From Phycisphaerae bacterium (GTDB lineage Bacteria; Planctomycetota; Phycisphaerae; UBA1845; UTPLA1): a stretch of 35,158 nucleotides of DNA. The notes under the pieces were generated by a model. It worked only from the letters and a program-made list of their open reading frames with translations. It searched no databases and was not told the DNA's origin. The stretch spans positions 1 through 35,158 of the forward strand of contig JAUVGW010000010.1 in the NCBI GenBank assembly GCA_030593565.1. Reading direction: 5' to 3'. Both the position numbers and the translations under genes were made by a program. Positions 26,352 through 35,158 of this stretch are shown here, in pieces. The number at the start of each line of letters is the position of its first letter. Within the stretch, counting starts at the first letter, position 1.

Positions 26352-26434
26352 CCCCGGCCCCCCCGATTCGGCGGTGGCGCGGACACACGAACGTCACGCA
26401 CGTGCGCCCAGAAGCCCTGGGCGTCAGAAAGGGG

Positions 26435-26921
26435 GTCAAGAAAGGGGGTCAGGCTTTCTTACCTGCCCATCTTTCTCCCTACGGCTTGATCTTCGCCAAG
26501 GCCTTCTCGATCGTCGCTACCATCACCGCTTCAGGCTGTACTCCGGCGTGGGCAGCAAGGATCTTGCCATCGGGGCCGATGATGTAGCAGCACGGGATGC
26601 CTCCGACGCGATAGGCACTGGCCGCGGCATTGCCGTTCAGCAATTGGCCGTAGGTGTAGCCCTGCTTGGCAATCAGGCCATGGGATTTGCATCGGGCCGT
26701 CGTTCGCGGCAGTTGACACCATAGATCGCGACGGGCTTGTCCTTGTATCGATCGTGCAGCTTCTGGAGGCCGGGCATGGCCATCCGGCACGGACCGCACC
26801 ACGTCGCCCAGAAGTCCAGCAACACGATCTTGCCCCGCAGGCTCTTAAGGCTGACAGACTTGCCGGCGGGATCTTTCATCTCCCAATCCGGCGCATCGCT
26901 TCCGATCGGAAGCAAGCCGCT
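26435..26921 (-). pseudogene. Duplicated 3' fragment of the TlpA-like gene, frameshifted
   Basis: 487-bp block matching 29590-30077 (488 bp) with a 1-nt deletion (aatcaggcca vs aatcagggcca) splitting the frame into ORFs 26479-26802 and 26673-26930. Confidence 0.92.
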
Positions 26922-26928
26922 GGGGGGC

Positions 26929-27194
26929 AAAAGGGGGTCACGCTTACTTTTTCTTTGGATCCTCGCCTAGCTTTTGTCGCCAAGGGGGGCGAAGACTGGA
27001 TTGGAGCTTCAAGCGAGCCGCGGTGTGACGTTGCCAGGAGACCTCGCCATATGGCGCGCCTCGTGCGAGGCTGATCCTTACCGCATCAAGCTCCGCTTCG
27101 GTTTCCGGCCGATTCGCAGAGGTCCGGCCATCGGGGCATGCTACCCCGACGCAAAAAACGCGTCAATAAGTAAGCCTGACCCCCTTTTGACCCC
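26929..27194. mobile_element. Internally deleted, non-autonomous derivative of the RAYT element
   Basis: Shares gcttactttttctttggatcctcgcc...aagactggattggagcttcaagcgagccgcggtgtgacgttgccaggagacctcgcc with 21370-21546, then jumps to the 3' end sequence ccgattcgcagaggtccggccatcgggg...aagtaagcctgacccc. Confidence 0.92.
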
Positions 27195-27501
27195 TTTCGG
27201 ACTTCCCCTTTCTGACTCTGACAGATGTCACAATTGCAGTAGGCGGCCAGACGGATTCCGCGTGCAGCTTCAACCAGCGGGTAGAGGCTGAAGCTATGTC
27301 CAAGATAATGATAGACGCTTTGTGTCGTGTAGCCTTCGGCGGGGATTGGCAAGCGGTCCTTGCCCTCGATGCAATGATGCCGGTACGATGGCGATCCAGG
27401 AAGTGTCATATCGGACCAATTAGCTGCAGGCCGTTCCGTGCCGTTGGAAAGACCGAAACGGAGATCGAGCCTGACGCCATGCATGCGGGAGGACCAACGC
27501 A

Positions 27502-29448
27502 ATGTTCGTACCCAAGCCCATCAAGAAGTGGATTGCGGTTTTCCGTGGTGAAGTCGCCCCCTTGTTCCTTTTCCTGTCCGTGCTTTTGGGCTTCTGGTTC
27601 GGGCTGATGCCCGGATTCTACGGTTTCCATGTGGGACTGTTGATTCTGGCCCTGATTCTCAACGTCCACTTCGGAATCTTTCTGATCTTTGCCGGCATCG
27701 GCAAGTCGCTCGCCTTTGCCGTGGGGCCGTTGCTCTATCACACCGGCGTATGGATACAAGGACACGCGCCGATACTGATCGACCTGCCGGCATCCATACC
27801 CATCTTGGGTGCCACGGCGTATTCGCGGTTTGCGTTGAACGGTGCATTGCTCATCGGCCCCCTATTGGGCGCGATCCTCGGGCTGCTGCTTGCTCGATCG
27901 GTGACCGGGTTTCGGCGCACCTGGCTGCGGCTTCAGGATGATTCCGAAACCTTCAACCGCTGGCGGCAGAAGCGCTGGATCGGACTACTGAGTTCCCTGC
28001 TCATCGGCAAGGGCGCCGCGAACGTGCAGGCGGTACTCAAACGTCGGCCAAAGGTGATTCGCCTGGCCGGGGTGGTGGTGGCCGTCGTCGTTGCCGCTGC
28101 TGCGGCCACCGCCGCGTACTCCATCCAGGGAGACGTGCTCTCCGACTACGCCGCTCGCTCACTAACGTCGGCGAACGGGGCGGAGGTAAACCTGGAGCGC
28201 CTCGACCTTGACGTCTTCGGCGGACGCCTGTCGGCGAACGGCATCCAGGCCACAGATCCTGCCAATCCCGCCAACAATCGGGTGGCCATCGGGGAACTCA
28301 CCGCGACCGTGAGCACCTGGAATCTGCTGCTCGGCCGAGTCGTCCTGGACGAGGTCAAGTTGGTCAAGGTGGAGACGAACACGCAACGCACCGCGCCGGG
28401 CAAGGTGGCGGCTCAGGCGGAACAGCCGGTTCCAGCGGGGCAGTTCGACGCGGGTAAATACGACCTCGCCACGACCGACGTCGCCACATTGGAATCATAC
28501 TGCGCGAAGGCAAAGGAAATCCGAGAACACCTGCAAAAGGTCCGGGAGTGGCTTCCGGGGGATGAGGCCGAGTCCACACCCCTGCCCACAGCGATTCCGA
28601 AGAAGTACCTCGAGTACCTCACGGCCCAGTCCGAGAGCACCCCCACGCCGCGGCTGCTGATACGCCGTCTGCTCCTCGAAGATGTGAACGTACCGCTTGA
28701 ACAGCTCGGGCTCAGCAATATCGAGTGCACAAACCTCAGTGACTCTCCCCGCGGCGCGGGCCTACCAGTCGAAATCGAGATTCGTTCGATTGATCAGCCA
28801 TCCTCCGTCAGAATCGCCTGCCGCTGGGACCGGTCGGGGGGCGGAGCCGAGTTGGAGGCCTCGTTCGAGGACGTTGACCTGAAGGAGTTCCAGAAACAGC
28901 TCAAGAGCAGCAACGCCGTCACGTTCGAGGGTGGCACGGCAACGGTAACGGTGTCCGGCACGATCGCCCGCGACGCTATCGATTTGGCCATCAAAGTCAA
29001 AACGAAAGACATGAAGGCCACGGCCGGCGGTGCCTTGTGCGGACTCGATCCGCAGATTAGCTCCGAAGCCATGAAAGTGCTTCAGAACCTGGAGACCACC
29101 TTCCGACTGGTCGGCCCGACCACGGAACCTCGCCTGGTCTTCGACAGTTCGGCGCTGGGCACGCAGATGCGTGACGCCCTGGTACGGGCCGGCAAGGAGG
29201 AGTTGGCTCGTCGCGCCACTGAGCTCCTCGGCGACCAGCTGCCTGGTGGGGTGCCCGACGCGGCTTCGGCGCTGAGCAGTCCTGACGCCGTCAAGGATGT
29301 CGGCAGCAAACTGTTGGGCGACAAGACCGACGGCCAGTCGGCGAAAGAGGGCGATGCCACCGACGCCGCCGAGAAGGGGCGCGACGCCCTTGGCGGCCTT
29401 CTCGGTGGAAAGAAGAAAGACAGTAAAGACAGTAAGGACGACGAATAG
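27502..29448 (+). CDS. Fusion of TIGR03546-like N-terminal membrane domain and TIGR03545-like C-terminal region
   Basis: N-term VAPLFLFLSVLLGFWFGLMPGFYGFHVGLLILALILNVHFGIFLIFAGIGKSLAFAVGPLLYHTGVW; C-term AsmA-like (YAARSLTSANGAEVNLERLDLDVFGGRLSANGIQATDPANPANNRVAIGELTATVSTWNLL). Confidence 0.75.
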   Translation: MFVPKPIKKWIAVFRGEVAPLFLFLSVLLGFWFGLMPGFYGFHVGLLILALILNVHFGIFLIFAGIGKSLAFAVGPLLYHTGVWIQGHAPILIDLPASIPILGATAYSRFALNGALLIGPLLGAILGLLLARSVTGFRRTWLRLQDDSETFNRWRQKRWIGLLSSLLIGKGAANVQAVLKRRPKVIRLAGVVVAVVVAAAAATAAYSIQGDVLSDYAARSLTSANGAEVNLERLDLDVFGGRLSANGIQATDPANPANNRVAIGELTATVSTWNLLLGRVVLDEVKLVKVETNTQRTAPGKVAAQAEQPVPAGQFDAGKYDLATTDVATLESYCAKAKEIREHLQKVREWLPGDEAESTPLPTAIPKKYLEYLTAQSESTPTPRLLIRRLLLEDVNVPLEQLGLSNIECTNLSDSPRGAGLPVEIEIRSIDQPSSVRIACRWDRSGGGAELEASFEDVDLKEFQKQLKSSNAVTFEGGTATVTVSGTIARDAIDLAIKVKTKDMKATAGGALCGLDPQISSEAMKVLQNLETTFRLVGPTTEPRLVFDSSALGTQMRDALVRAGKEELARRATELLGDQLPGGVPDAASALSSPDAVKDVGSKLLGDKTDGQSAKEGDATDAAEKGRDALGGLLGGKKKDSKDSKDDE

Positions 29449-29633
29449 CGGCGCATTTGTCGGCGATGCCCGCGGTCTTGTCGCGTCTTTCCCGATGCGC
29501 AGAACGAGTTGCGGCACGCACCGCAAGCTATGTGATCGGAGAGAGATTAATGAGACGAAGGTGGACACTTTGCCTGACGATGACCCCGAGTCAAGAAAGG
29601 GGGTCAGGCTTACTTACCTGCCCATCTTTCTCC

Positions 29634-30842
29634 CTACGGCTTGATCTTCGCCAAGGCCTTCTCGATCGTCGCAATCATCACCGCTTCAGGTTGTACCCCG
29701 GCATGGGCAGCTAGGATCTTGCCATCGGGGCCGATGATGTAACAGCACGGAATGCCTCCGACACGATAGGCACTGGCCGCGGCATTGCCGTTCAGCAATT
29801 GGCCGTAGGTGTAGCCCTGCTTGGCAATCAGGGCCATGGGATTTGCATCGGGCCGTCGTTCGCGGCAGTTGACACCATAGATCGCGACGGGCTTATCCTT
29901 GTATCGATCGTGCAGCTTCTGGAGGCCGGGCATGGCCATCCGGCAGGGACCGCACCACGTCGCCCAGAAGTCCAGCAACACGATCTTGCCCCGCAGGCTC
30001 TTGAGACTGACCGACTTGCCGGCGGGATCTTTCATCTCCCAATCCGGCGCATCACTACCGATGGGCAACAAACCGCTACTCGCGCAGGGCTGTGGCGCCT
30101 CGAAGGCCTTCTTCTGATAGCCCTCCGGACAATCAAGACGGAACATGGCCGCGTCCACATCCAACAGGGGCTTCACATGCGCCGCAGTGAACACCACCCC
30201 ACCTGACGGCGCGGTCATGCCGGGCGGCAACCGCATGGCCACCGGTGTATCCAGCCGACGCAGCAGAAAGTCATCCTTTCCCAGGTATAACCGCAACACG
30301 GCGTCTTGCGGTCCCTTCATCCGTGCGCTGATCACGTGGCAGGGCTTGCCCTCAATCGTCTCCATGCCGTCATACGCAGCCGTCCCGCTGTCGATCGCAT
30401 CTTTGAATGGCGATGCCTCCAGGTATCTAGGCGGGAACAGCGGATTGCCCACGATCAAGCCGGCCTCATTCGGATTGCCCGACGTAAACGTCCTCGTTCC
30501 CTCGTCGATGCTGTACGCATGAACGCCGTCCATCGCAAGCGTGAACCGAGACGGTCCAGACGAACGCGGCGCGGTTATGGTGCCCGTGACGTTGAATCTG
30601 TGTGCGTCGCCGTCGGCCCCCCGCTTCGCCACGATCTTGCCGGCGAATGTGGGGTATCGGCCGACGAGCGCACCCTCCGGCCGGACCGTGGCATCATACG
30701 AGATCGCTCTCAAGGCGGCAGCCGCCGTGTCAGCCTTCTTGAGAATCTCCAATGCCTCGGGCGCATCGCCGGACGCGGCCCACGCGTTCGACGCGTTCGA
30801 CGCCATTCCCAAAATCACAAACACCGCTGCACATCTCGTCAT
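29634..30842 (-). CDS. Secreted TlpA-like thioredoxin-domain protein with DUF2092-like N-terminal domain
   Basis: [70 protein letters not shown]...GGIPCCYIIGPDGKIL. Confidence 0.9.
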   Translation of the reverse strand: MTRCAAVFVILGMASNASNAWAASGDAPEALEILKKADTAAAALRAISYDATVRPEGALVGRYPTFAGKIVAKRGADGDAHRFNVTGTITAPRSSGPSRFTLAMDGVHAYSIDEGTRTFTSGNPNEAGLIVGNPLFPPRYLEASPFKDAIDSGTAAYDGMETIEGKPCHVISARMKGPQDAVLRLYLGKDDFLLRRLDTPVAMRLPPGMTAPSGGVVFTAAHVKPLLDVDAAMFRLDCPEGYQKKAFEAPQPCASSGLLPIGSDAPDWEMKDPAGKSVSLKSLRGKIVLLDFWATWCGPCRMAMPGLQKLHDRYKDKPVAIYGVNCRERRPDANPMALIAKQGYTYGQLLNGNAAASAYRVGGIPCCYIIGPDGKILAAHAGVQPEAVMIATIEKALAKIKP

Positions 30843-30896
30843 TGTTCAATCCCATCGACAGCGTTCTGTCAAAACTCAATGGACGGGCTCGTGTAC

Positions 30897-30961
30897 CACT
30901 GCTTCAAGCAGTGTCTCGCAGCGGTTACCACGCACACAAAATCACCCTGCTCGAAGCAGGG
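30897..30961. repeat. Pair of hairpins in intergenic region
   Basis: CACTGCTT-C-AAGCAGTG and CCCTGCT-CGA-AGCAGGG. Confidence 0.6.
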
Positions 30962-31095
30962 GCACGCCTCGTCAACACCCAACCGTCAAAACCGTCTTGA
31001 CGGAACATCTGGATTCGAATTCCCTGGTTCGTCACCGGCCCGCCCGGTCCATGGCGGAACCGGCCAGCCGCTTCGGCCGCCAGCCGTCCTGACCA

Positions 31096-32244
31096 TCAAC
31101 CGAAACAAACACTATAGCATGTATCGGGCCCGAAACGCACGACCTCACGCACCAACACACCCGGAATATCACGCATCGTCGCCGGACCCACCTGCCGTAG
31201 CGGGCCGGGCGACGTCTCGCCGCCGATAAGGATCGGCGCCACGAAGATGCGCGCCTCGTCGGCGAGCCCATCTTGCATGAATGCCCCAAGCACCCCGCCG
31301 CCGCCTTCCACCAAGACGTTCGTCATGCCACGAGCGTGAAGCCGACGCAACAACGCACCTATCCGCACGCCGGTCTTATGGGACGGAATCTGCAAAACCT
31401 CGCACCCAGCCGCCTCGAGTCGGCGCAGTTTCCTCGGGATTCCGCCCCGTGATTTGGATTTCCCGCTGCCGCGAGCGACGTTCACCGTACCGGTGACAAT
31501 CAACGTCGGCGTCTGCCGTGCCGTGCGGATCAGCTTGCTCCCAAGCGGCGTCCGCAGGTGCGTATCCAGGACAACCCGTGCCGCCACGCGCCGCGGTTTG
31601 ACAAGCCGCGCGGTCAGTTCGGGATCATCCGCCAACACGGTCCCCACACCGACGATCACGGCATCCACCCGGGCGCGGAGCGCGTGCCCGGCCGCCCGGC
31701 TTTGTCGCGAGGTGATCCATTTTGACTCGCCAGTCCGCGTGGCGATCTTGCCGTCAATCGACTGAGCCCATTTCAGAATCACAAACGGCCGCCGCTGCTC
31801 GTGGAACGTGATGAACGGCGCATTCAGTGCCATCGCCCTGCCACGCTGCAGGCCAACCTCCACGCGGATGCCCTCCCGCCGCAGCAGCCGGATGCCCCGC
31901 CCGGCCACCACCGCGTTCGGATCCTTCATCGCCACCACGACGCGCTTCACCCGGGCTCGAATCAACGCCTCGGCGCAAGGCGGCGTCTTGCCCACATGGC
32001 TGCACGGCTCGAGCGACACATAGGCGGTCGTACCACGGGCCCCATCGACGCCGGCGGCGCGCAGTGCATTCACCTCGGCATGTGGCCCCCCGAATCGCCG
32101 GTGATATCCCCGACCCACGATCTGGCCGTTCTTCGCAAGAACGCAACCAACCATCGGATTCGGCTCGACGAAGCCCCGCCCCTGCTCGGCAAGGTCCAAC
32201 GCGAGTTCCATGAATTGACAGTCCTGCGGACTCCATCGGGCCAT
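31096..32244 (-). CDS. ribD: Bifunctional diaminohydroxyphosphoribosylaminopyrimidine deaminase/reductase RibD
   Basis: FMELALDLAEQGRGFVEPNPMVGCVLAKNGQIVGRGYHRRFGGPHAEVNAL; YVSLEPCSHVGKTPPCAEALI; KWAQSIDGKIATRTGESKWITS; VEGGGGVLGAFMQDGL. Confidence 0.95.
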   Translation of the reverse strand: MARWSPQDCQFMELALDLAEQGRGFVEPNPMVGCVLAKNGQIVGRGYHRRFGGPHAEVNALRAAGVDGARGTTAYVSLEPCSHVGKTPPCAEALIRARVKRVVVAMKDPNAVVAGRGIRLLRREGIRVEVGLQRGRAMALNAPFITFHEQRRPFVILKWAQSIDGKIATRTGESKWITSRQSRAAGHALRARVDAVIVGVGTVLADDPELTARLVKPRRVAARVVLDTHLRTPLGSKLIRTARQTPTLIVTGTVNVARGSGKSKSRGGIPRKLRRLEAAGCEVLQIPSHKTGVRIGALLRRLHARGMTNVLVEGGGGVLGAFMQDGLADEARIFVAPILIGGETSPGPLRQVGPATMRDIPGVLVREVVRFGPDTCYSVCFG

Positions 32245-32313
32245 GCCTGCGCAACTCCAACCAACTACCGATCGACGAACAGCGAACAACGATTAGAAGC
32301 ACCAGGCCGCCCG

Positions 32314-33699
32314 CTACGAAATACCATACTCCTTCAGCTTGCGATACAACGTCCGAGCGCCGATGCCCAGTTGCTTGGCGGCCTTTTCACGATTGCCGTG
32401 ATGCTGGGCCAACGCCGCCTGAATGGCCATCTTCGTCAGCTCGTCCAGCGTCACATCGAACGTCTTCGGCGCGAGCGACACCGGCACGATGTCGGTCGTC
32501 GTGTTGATCGGCGGCGCCGACGGCAGGTCGTCCACGTCGATCGTGTCGCCTTCCACGAACACGACCATCTGGTTGATCACGTTCCACAACTCCCGCACGT
32601 TCCCGGGCCAGCGATAGTTGTGCAGCAGCCGCAACGCCTCCGGCGTCACCTGCTTCACCTCCTTGCCGTGAAGCCCATTCGCCCGCTGCATGAAATGCTG
32701 CACGAGCGGCAGGATGTCCTCGCGACGGTCGCGGATCGGCAGCAGATTGATTTCCGCCTGGTTGATCCGGAAAAACAGATCCTCGCGAAACGTCCTTTCC
32801 CGAACGCCCTCCTTGAGGTTGTGGTTCGTCGCCGCCACGATGCGGACATCAACGTGCCGCGGCCGATTCGAACCCACGCGGACGATCTCCCCGTTTTCCA
32901 ACACGCGCAGCAGCTTCGCCTGCATGGGCATCGGCATGTCGCCGATCTCGTCAAGGAAGATCGTGCCCCCGTCCGCCTCCTCGAACAACCCACGACGATC
33001 CGCCATCGCGTTCGTAAACGCGCCTTTCACGTGGCCGAACAACTCCGACTCGAGGATGCCTTCGGATATGCCCGCACAGTTGATTGGCACCCACAGCTTC
33101 TTCCGCCGGTCAGAATTATTGTGAATCGCCCGCGCGATCAACTCCTTGCCCGTGCCAGATTCGCCGTAGACCAGCACGGTAAGTTTCGTATTCGCCACAC
33201 GCCGCACACGATCCAGCACCTGCCGCATCGCGCTGCTCGCGGCGATGATCCCCTCGAACGAGCAAGCCTCGTCAAGCTGACGACGCATCTGCGCCCCCTC
33301 GCGCGCCGTCATTGCCTGCCGCGCCGCCCGATTCACCGTCTCGCGGAGTTCATCAAGATCGAGCGGCTTGGTCAGATAGTCGAACGCACCGCCCACCTTC
33401 AACGCATCCCGCGCGAGCCGTTGGTCGCCGTGCGCCGTGATCATCACGACCTGTGTCCACGGGCTGATCTCCCGCGCCCTCGTCAGGACGTCCATACCGT
33501 TCATGCTCCCACCGAGCCGGTAGTCCGTCACAACCACGTGCGGCGGCCGTTCCTCCATCGACGCCACCGCCTCAGCGCCCGTCTCCACGAGCCGACAAGC
33601 ATGGCCCGTCCGCTCAAGGCCTTCCTTGATCGCCTCCCCATGCGACCGCTCGTCTTCGACGATCAGAATGAACGCTGTATCTGGCATGACGCTATGCAA
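32314..33699 (-). CDS. Sigma54-dependent response regulator (NtrC family: receiver, AAA+, Fis-type HTH)
   Basis: FILIVEDERSHGEAI; VVTDYRL; YGESGTGKELIARAIH; FGHVKGAFTNAMADRRGLFEEADGGTIFLDEIGDMP; C-term NREKAAKQLGIGARTLYRKLKEYGIS. Alternative start at 33687. Confidence 0.94.
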   Translation of the reverse strand: MHSVMPDTAFILIVEDERSHGEAIKEGLERTGHACRLVETGAEAVASMEERPPHVVVTDYRLGGSMNGMDVLTRAREISPWTQVVMITAHGDQRLARDALKVGGAFDYLTKPLDLDELRETVNRAARQAMTAREGAQMRRQLDEACSFEGIIAASSAMRQVLDRVRRVANTKLTVLVYGESGTGKELIARAIHNNSDRRKKLWVPINCAGISEGILESELFGHVKGAFTNAMADRRGLFEEADGGTIFLDEIGDMPMPMQAKLLRVLENGEIVRVGSNRPRHVDVRIVAATNHNLKEGVRERTFREDLFFRINQAEINLLPIRDRREDILPLVQHFMQRANGLHGKEVKQVTPEALRLLHNYRWPGNVRELWNVINQMVVFVEGDTIDVDDLPSAPPINTTTDIVPVSLAPKTFDVTLDELTKMAIQAALAQHHGNREKAAKQLGIGARTLYRKLKEYGIS

Positions 33700-33797
33700 T
33701 GGTACTCAACCCACTCGCGCTTGACAAAGCAACGCGGCCCGGTCGCCACATGCGGGGTGCACGTCACGATTGTAGATAGTTTCAGCCCCCACGGAAT

Positions 33798-33903
33798 AAG
33801 AGCCCCCGACCTTGGTCGGGGGGTTCGTTCCAGCAGTCATTCGGCTCTCCCCGACAGGAAGTCCGGCTCGAGACGAGCCGGTTCGCGGGGTCAGGGGCTC
33901 ATG
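33798..33903. repeat. Dispersed nested palindrome, family A copy 5 (opposite orientation)
   Basis: aagagcccccgaccttggtcggggggttcg...ccccgacaggaagtccggctcgagacgagccggttcgcggggtcaggggctcatg. Confidence 0.8.
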
Positions 33904-34009
33904 TAACTTAGGCATCGCGCAGGAATAACTTGACCGATTGCGCCGCCCTCGGAGCCGGGTTCTGTGAACCCGGTGCATTGGCTGGCCTGCTGGCTTGCCG
34001 TTTGGCGGA

Positions 34010-34861
34010 TCAACCATTTACCTTATTCTTGCGCGACTCCTTACTCACTGAATTAACCTCTCCCCCCCGCGCCTCGGCATCCTCCTCCCGCTGGCCCGGC
34101 GGCGGCAGCACCTTACGCCGACGGGCGGGATTGCCAGCCCAGTATTCGTTTTCCCCCACCACCGAGCCCGGCAGCAGGACGGCCCCGGTCCCGATCACCG
34201 CCCCGCGTTTGACGTGAACACCGGTCATCATCGACTTCGCGCCGATTACCGCGTCGTCTTCGACAACCGTGCGCTTGATCACCACCGAGCCCCGATCCTG
34301 ATAGTGGCCGCCGAGTGCGGCCTCGAACCCGATGATGACATTCCGGCCAATCGTGACGAGGTGCGGGTCGGCAATACAGGGCTCCGTCGCGAAGCAGGAC
34401 TTGGACCGCGGCCCGAAGACGGGTCCCATAACCCACTTCATCGGTGGCAGGTTCGCGATGTGGAAAACCAAAAAGCCCGGAAACGGTGCTTCATATCTGG
34501 CCTTCGTCAGCGCCCCGATCAGCGCGGAATAGATCAGTTGACGGTCGACTTTCTTCCCCGGCCCCATTTCGTAACAGCCTTCCTTCGGCAACGGGATCGG
34601 CAGTCGCAGGATGACCAACTCGGCCACGTAGATCAGGTTGTAGATGATCGCCAACTGGCCGAGCTTCCCTCCCCACAGCCACGCCGTCGCTAGATCCGCC
34701 CCGATCAACGACCGATCGGGCCACGCACCGCACCAAGTGAAGAACGCCACAGCCAGCGCGGCCGAACTCCACCAGATGAACAGACGGACCACGCCGTCAA
34801 GAACGAGGAACCCCATCAGGCCGTACTTGGAATCGCGTGTCTTCGCCTGCGAAGCGTTCAT
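34010..34861 (-). CDS. Membrane-anchored left-handed beta-helix (hexapeptide repeat) acyltransferase-like protein
   Basis: N-terminal TM segments; DPHLVTIGRNVIIGFEAALGGHYQDRGSVVIKRTVVEDDAVIGAKSMMTGVHVKRGAVIGTGAVLLPGSVVGENEYWAGNPARRRK. Confidence 0.85.
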   Translation of the reverse strand: MNASQAKTRDSKYGLMGFLVLDGVVRLFIWWSSAALAVAFFTWCGAWPDRSLIGADLATAWLWGGKLGQLAIIYNLIYVAELVILRLPIPLPKEGCYEMGPGKKVDRQLIYSALIGALTKARYEAPFPGFLVFHIANLPPMKWVMGPVFGPRSKSCFATEPCIADPHLVTIGRNVIIGFEAALGGHYQDRGSVVIKRTVVEDDAVIGAKSMMTGVHVKRGAVIGTGAVLLPGSVVGENEYWAGNPARRRKVLPPPGQREEDAEARGGEVNSVSKESRKNKVNG

Positions 34862-34905
34862 GCTGTTGCCCTTCTCGCCGTTGCCCTGTCGCCGTTGATG
34901 ATCGG

Positions 34906-35042
34906 CGGGGTAGCATGGATTAACGAAGCCGCCCGGGGTGGCATGAGTTAACGGAGCCGCCCGGGGTGGCATGGGTTAACGAAGCCGCCCGTGGTGGCAT
35001 GGGTTAACGAAGCCGCCCGGGGTGGCATGCAACGCCGTTAAC
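34906..35042. repeat. 28-bp tandem repeat array (4 full units and a partial)
   Basis: Unit cggggtggcatgggttaacgaagccgcc at 34906, 34934, 34962, 34990, partial at 35018. Confidence 0.92.
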
Positions 35043-35077
35043 TATCGTACGGGGTTTTTGATGGTTTTGAGTCATAA

Positions 35078-35141
35078 AGAACGCTCCTTTCTGCCGATTG
35101 TCGCCTGCGCAATACCAAGGCGAGCAGAACAGGAGCGTTCT
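35078..35141. repeat. Inverted repeat immediately upstream of a possible start codon at window end
   Basis: AGAACGCTCCTTTCTGC ... GCAGAACAGGAGCGTTCT, then TC-ATGATCATGGCCATGG at 35143. Confidence 0.6.
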
Positions 35142-35158
35142 CATGATCATGGCCATGG

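Noticed and set aside
31801-33906. 701-aa plus-strand ORF
   Set aside because: Antisense to clearly conserved ribD and NtrC-family genes; Arg/His/Pro-rich composition typical of shadow ORFs in high-GC DNA.
1-35158. tRNA or rRNA genes
   Set aside because: No T-arm/acceptor patterns or rRNA-like conserved segments noticed by eye; a tRNAscan run would be needed to exclude them.

Overview
High-GC bacterial chromosomal window. PEP-CTERM proteins, DUF1844 and abundant palindromic repeats suggest a planctomycete-like genome (inference only). About 30 coding regions are supportable: sensor kinase (runs off the left edge), TsaB, two STAS proteins, O-methyltransferase, amidohydrolase, DUF1844, PBP4/DacB-type peptidase, a receiver-like protein plus GGDEF cyclase pair, two PEP-CTERM proteins, an M24 peptidase, a RAYT transposase, a methyltransferase/MarR pair divergent from an osmolyte-type ABC transporter, a TIGR03546/TIGR03545-like fusion, a TlpA-like protein, RibD, a sigma54 response regulator and a hexapeptide acyltransferase. 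The most notable content is between genes: a rich set of nested palindromes. Several look like REP/REPIN elements with a GTAG or GTGG foot and many unrelated stem sequences. Some sit inside MITE-like shells with near-perfect terminal inverted repeats (CTAGTGCTTTGTCA..., GTACGTGTTYAGCGTTCAG). At several loci the repeat terminus supplies the stop codon of the adjacent gene. A full RAYT element, an internally deleted derivative formed between 8-bp direct repeats, and a 487/488-bp duplicated thioredoxin-domain fragment carrying the RAYT end sequence are directly readable. No search or folding program was run; all family names are by motif recognition.
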